The notes under the pieces: model-generated | Told to the model about the DNA's origin: nothing | Databases searched by the model: none | Seen by the model: the letters and a program-made list of their open reading frames with translations, nothing else | Source: Dyadobacter sp. CY323 | GTDB taxonomy: Bacteria > Bacteroidota > Bacteroidia > Cytophagales > Spirosomataceae | Assembly: GCF_021390245.1 (NCBI RefSeq) | Contig: NZ_JAJUXH010000028.1 | Location: 1 to 64,000, forward strand | Direction of reading: 5' to 3' | Length of the DNA stretch: 64,000 nt | Shown: in pieces, positions 61,725 to 64,000 of the stretch | Position numbering within the stretch: position 1 is the stretch's first letter | Layout: the number at the start of each line of letters is the position of its first letter | Position numbers and translations under genes: made by a program

Positions 61725-61756
61725 TCTTCATTCTGATTTTAACAGCTTATCGGTTT

Positions 61757-62986
61757 TTAGCGAACGGCCAGCCCGGGGATTACGTCAACGACGTTCCATT
61801 CGAGCTGACCGTTTTCTTTATTTATAGTCCAGCATTCTTCGTAAACGCACGTGTCTTCCAAATCCCGGTATTCGGCAGTCAGTTTTTTGCCTTGTAAAAC
61901 CAGCCTGACGAAACCATTATATCCCAGCGAATGTCTGCCGATCACGGTCCTGACGCGGGTATCATAATAATTGATCTTATTGAGATCCACGAGGTCGGGC
62001 AACCTGATCTCAACGGGTAATCCGCCATGCCCGATGCACCGGCCATACGCAACAGGTCCGTTCCCGTTTTTGAACATGTTGTAAATAACCAGCCGATGGT
62101 CGTGGCCCCATAACCATATAACCGGGCGATTCGAATCGCCCATTAACACCTTAATCTGTTCGCCCGGCCTGACATACTCTTCCCGGAATGCGGATAAGTA
62201 GGGATGATGGCTTAAAATGACCACCCCTCGCGTATCAGCCGGATCGCCGATCTTGACGACGTCACGCAACCAGGCGATCTGCGCATCTTTCAAATGACAA
62301 TCGGGCGGTGACAGGATTTCCAGGAACGGTTTCCCAACGGATGTGTAACCGGTATCAATTCCTACAATCCGCCAATGCTCATTTTCCAGACAGAAAAACC
62401 CGGCTTGCTGCGTCTTTTTCACTTCACCTTCCATCGCGTACATGGCGGGAAGCAAATGCTGGAAAAATGCATTTCCATTTGAATACATTTCGTGGTTCCC
62501 CGACAAGGCGAGACTGCCGGACGCGCCATAATACCAGGAAGAGTAAGGTGCCGTAAAGTTTGCTTCGACTTCTTTTGGCGCACCTACAAAGTAGATGTCG
62601 CCCATGTGAATGGTGTAATCGGGCGAGTACCGCGAAACAAGATTGGCAACAGCGTCGGATTCCGTGGTATCGCTGGCCCAGTCGGACAACAATGCAATGC
62701 TGATTTCTTCTCTCGACGGAATGGATGACTGAAGTTTGTAAATACCTGAATCACCATTCCGGGGATAGGCCTGATAGGGATGTTTTGCACCGAAACGGCT
62801 TCTGAGATAGTGCTTTGCGAAACCGATCAGATTCGTCTTAAAAAACTCCGATATCACATTTGTGACCGAGGATGTATCTTTTACCCTTTTTTCGTAAAGT
62901 TCAAGTTGGGTTTTCGCATGGTTTTCGGCTTCACTATGCCCCAGGTCCAGATATTTTTTGGTGCGATCCTCCGCAGACTCCGCCAT
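61757..62986 (-). CDS. Metallophosphoesterase, purple-acid-phosphatase-like motif set
   Basis: A 409-aa calcineurin-fold phosphoesterase. Motifs: LLSDWASD (the usual D-x-H or D-x-G first motif is D-W-A here), HMGDIYF (GDxxY as in purple acid phosphatases), SGNHEMYS (GNHE), VILSHHP, and GHDHRL (GHxH). An N-terminal helical segment of about 90 residues precedes the domain. No signal peptide, so probably cytoplasmic. Substrate unknown. It is convergent with the small membrane protein. Confidence 0.9.
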   Translation of the reverse strand: MAESAEDRTKKYLDLGHSEAENHAKTQLELYEKRVKDTSSVTNVISEFFKTNLIGFAKHYLRSRFGAKHPYQAYPRNGDSGIYKLQSSIPSREEISIALLSDWASDTTESDAVANLVSRYSPDYTIHMGDIYFVGAPKEVEANFTAPYSSWYYGASGSLALSGNHEMYSNGNAFFQHLLPAMYAMEGEVKKTQQAGFFCLENEHWRIVGIDTGYTSVGKPFLEILSPPDCHLKDAQIAWLRDVVKIGDPADTRGVVILSHHPYLSAFREEYVRPGEQIKVLMGDSNRPVIWLWGHDHRLVIYNMFKNGNGPVAYGRCIGHGGLPVEIRLPDLVDLNKINYYDTRVRTVIGRHSLGYNGFVRLVLQGKKLTAEYRDLEDTCVYEECWTINKENGQLEWNVVDVIPGLAVR

Positions 62987-63147
62987 AAATACACTTCAGT
63001 TGATGAAATCACTTTTTGGTAAATAAAACAATATTACCCGGACAATCGAAATCAGGCACCCTGATATATTTATTAAGCGTAGTTGACTATCGGTTCGGTT
63101 AGAAGTACCTTTCCTGATATTTTTTCAGCCACCAAAACCAAAATCCA

Positions 63148-63663
63148 ATGAAACAACTTGCCTTTATTTGTATGATGCTGTGCGCGGCATCGTCTGCATT
63201 TGCCCAAACAACCACTGCTAAACTTGCCGCCGAATGGGAACGGGCAAAAGTGTACACAAAAGAATACCTGGACGCGATGCCGGAAGACGGGTATGCATTG
63301 AAACCTACGCCTGAGATCCGCTCATTTGCACAACAGATGGGCCACCTGGCCGATGCAAATTACGCATTCATTTCGTCTGCTACCGGTACTAAGAAACCGT
63401 CAGACGCATCCGTAGAAAAAATGGCGGATCAGTCGAAAGCTGCGATTTCAAAAGCGACTCTGGAAAGTTATGATTTTATCATTGCTGCATTGAAAGGAAT
63501 GACAGACACTGATCTTGCCAAAGATGTGAAAGTGTTCGGAATGGACATGAAAATGGGTACTGCGTTTGAGAAAGCATTTGAGCACCAGACCCACCACCGG
63601 GGACAGACTACTGTTTACATTCGGTTAAAAGGCGCTACGCCTCCGAAAGAGAAATTATTCTAG
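63148..63663 (+). CDS. Exported DinB-family protein
   Basis: A 171-aa four-helix-bundle protein of the DinB/YfiT metal-binding superfamily, with signal peptide MKQLAFICMMLCAASSAFAQ. Likely metal ligands are His66 (QQMGHLADA), His146 and His150 (EHQTHHRGQ), the conserved triad. DinB-like proteins are often thiol transferases or metal-dependent hydrolases. Export to the periplasm is a less usual variant. Followed by a strong terminator. Confidence 0.93.
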   Translation: MKQLAFICMMLCAASSAFAQTTTAKLAAEWERAKVYTKEYLDAMPEDGYALKPTPEIRSFAQQMGHLADANYAFISSATGTKKPSDASVEKMADQSKAAISKATLESYDFIIAALKGMTDTDLAKDVKVFGMDMKMGTAFEKAFEHQTHHRGQTTVYIRLKGATPPKEKLF

Positions 63664-63687
63664 TAAAAAAGGCCGCTGGCGGCAGTG

Positions 63688-63716
63688 ATGGCCGGAAGAA
63701 ATTCCGGCCATTTTTT
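63688..63716 (+). terminator. Intrinsic terminator after the DinB-family gene
   Basis: A 10-bp stem ATGGCCGGAA / TTCCGGCCAT with a GAAA loop is followed by six T. Confidence 0.95.
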
Positions 63717-63769
63717 GTGCTGCCTGTTCAATCACATACTTCTGCGATTTACTTTTGAATTTCATTTGA

Positions 63770-64000
63770 ATGACAATTGTGATGCTGGAATTAAATACAT
63801 CGGCAGAAAAATCTCTTTTCCGTTCGCCAGGCATATTTTTACGTTTTCCTGATTTGGTCGCTGCGGAAAGCACGCGGCATGGCGGCGTAAGTACCGGGCC
63901 ATTTACTTCCCTGAATCTGGGAGGTTCCACCCAGGATTCAACCGAAAATGTCCTCGAGAATAATCATCGATTTTTTCACGCCCTGAATGTTCCATTCGAG
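63770..64000 (+). CDS. pgeF: Peptidoglycan editing factor PgeF (YfiH/DUF152), 5' part cut by the window edge
   Basis: An open frame runs from ATG at 63770 to the right edge with no stop (77 codons); an internal ATG at 63782 is an alternative start. The translated part has FRSPGIFLRFPDLVAAESTR then HGGVSTGPFTSLNLG and ENVLENNHRFFHAL, the N-terminal hallmark of the YfiH/PgeF laccase-domain family. The family removes wrongly incorporated residues from peptidoglycan stems or acts as a purine nucleosidase. Later metal-site residues lie outside the window. Confidence 0.85.
   Translation, partial: MTIVMLELNTSAEKSLFRSPGIFLRFPDLVAAESTRHGGVSTGPFTSLNLGGSTQDSTENVLENNHRFFHALNVPFE

Noticed and set aside
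63655..63930. 91-aa minus-strand frame at the right edge
   Set aside because: It is antisense to the pgeF start and runs through the DinB terminator.
63938..64000. Short minus-strand C-terminal-like frame at the right edge
   Set aside because: The plus-strand PgeF frame is clearly the real coding strand here.

Overview
The window looks like a chromosomal segment of a Bacteroidota bacterium, most likely Cytophagales and close to Dyadobacter/Spirosomaceae. The signs are TonB-dependent receptors with carboxypeptidase-D-like leaders, a giant exported protein ending in a type IX secretion (T9SS) sorting domain, tandem FtsX-type permeases, DUF1343/NamZ, LytTR regulators, GH92 and GH127 glycosidases, and almost no Shine-Dalgarno use. 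That placement is inference from gene content. No rRNA, tRNA, CRISPR array, integrase or transposase gene is visible.

Layout. 1-12.7 kb: a minus-strand export cluster (HlyD-type adaptor, ABC ATPase, 198-aa exported protein, three paralogous FtsX/MacB-like permeases). A divergent sigma54-dependent response regulator lies beside it. The shared gap holds a near-consensus -24/-12 promoter and two identical-consensus 16-bp palindromes. A four-helix-bundle (S23/23S-IVS type) gene sits antisense inside the operon. 12.7-17.1 kb: outer-membrane barrel, GH127, ferritin-like DUF892, PNPOx-like stress protein, 2TM protein. 17.2-23 kb: TonB receptor and a thiamin salvage operon thiM-thiE-thiD-tenA behind a clear TPP riboswitch. 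23-25.6 kb: HAD phosphatase, NtrY-like sensor kinase, small lipoprotein. 25.6-31 kb: two APC permeases, a secreted phosphodiesterase-like protein and a LytTR regulator. 31-41 kb: namZ, radical SAM, M42 peptidase, a mini HExxH protein, greA, fmt, folA, esterase, phosphotransferase, hslU. 41-48.8 kb: GH92, aldo/keto reductase, PQQ-type sugar dehydrogenase with cytochrome c, TonB siderophore receptor. 48.8-57 kb: a 2643-aa Calx-beta T9SS adhesin with a translationally coupled 55-aa membrane ORF. 57-64 kb: TPR histidine kinase and LytTR regulator, FGGY kinase, a small membrane protein, metallophosphoesterase, exported DinB protein and the 5' part of pgeF.

The most unusual pattern is in the gaps. 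At least eight intergenic stretches are arrays of 7-bp repeats, mostly arranged as two opposed (inverted) arms. Most begin exactly at, or within four bases of, an upstream gene's stop codon. One comparable pair of opposed purine/pyrimidine arms encloses the four-helix-bundle gene, which suggests an undescribed cargo-carrying element with cargo-free derivatives elsewhere. A second dispersed element, a 45-47 bp double palindrome with a conserved loop, occurs twice and also sits just after stop codons.

How the genes work together. The NtrC-type regulator probably drives the export operon through sigma54; the NtrY-like kinase 11 kb away may be its displaced partner. The thiamin genes convert salvaged pyrimidine and thiazole to thiamin phosphate under TPP control. 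The sugar dehydrogenase probably passes electrons to the adjacent cytochrome c. The TPR kinase/LytTR pair lies divergent to the giant adhesin and could control it.
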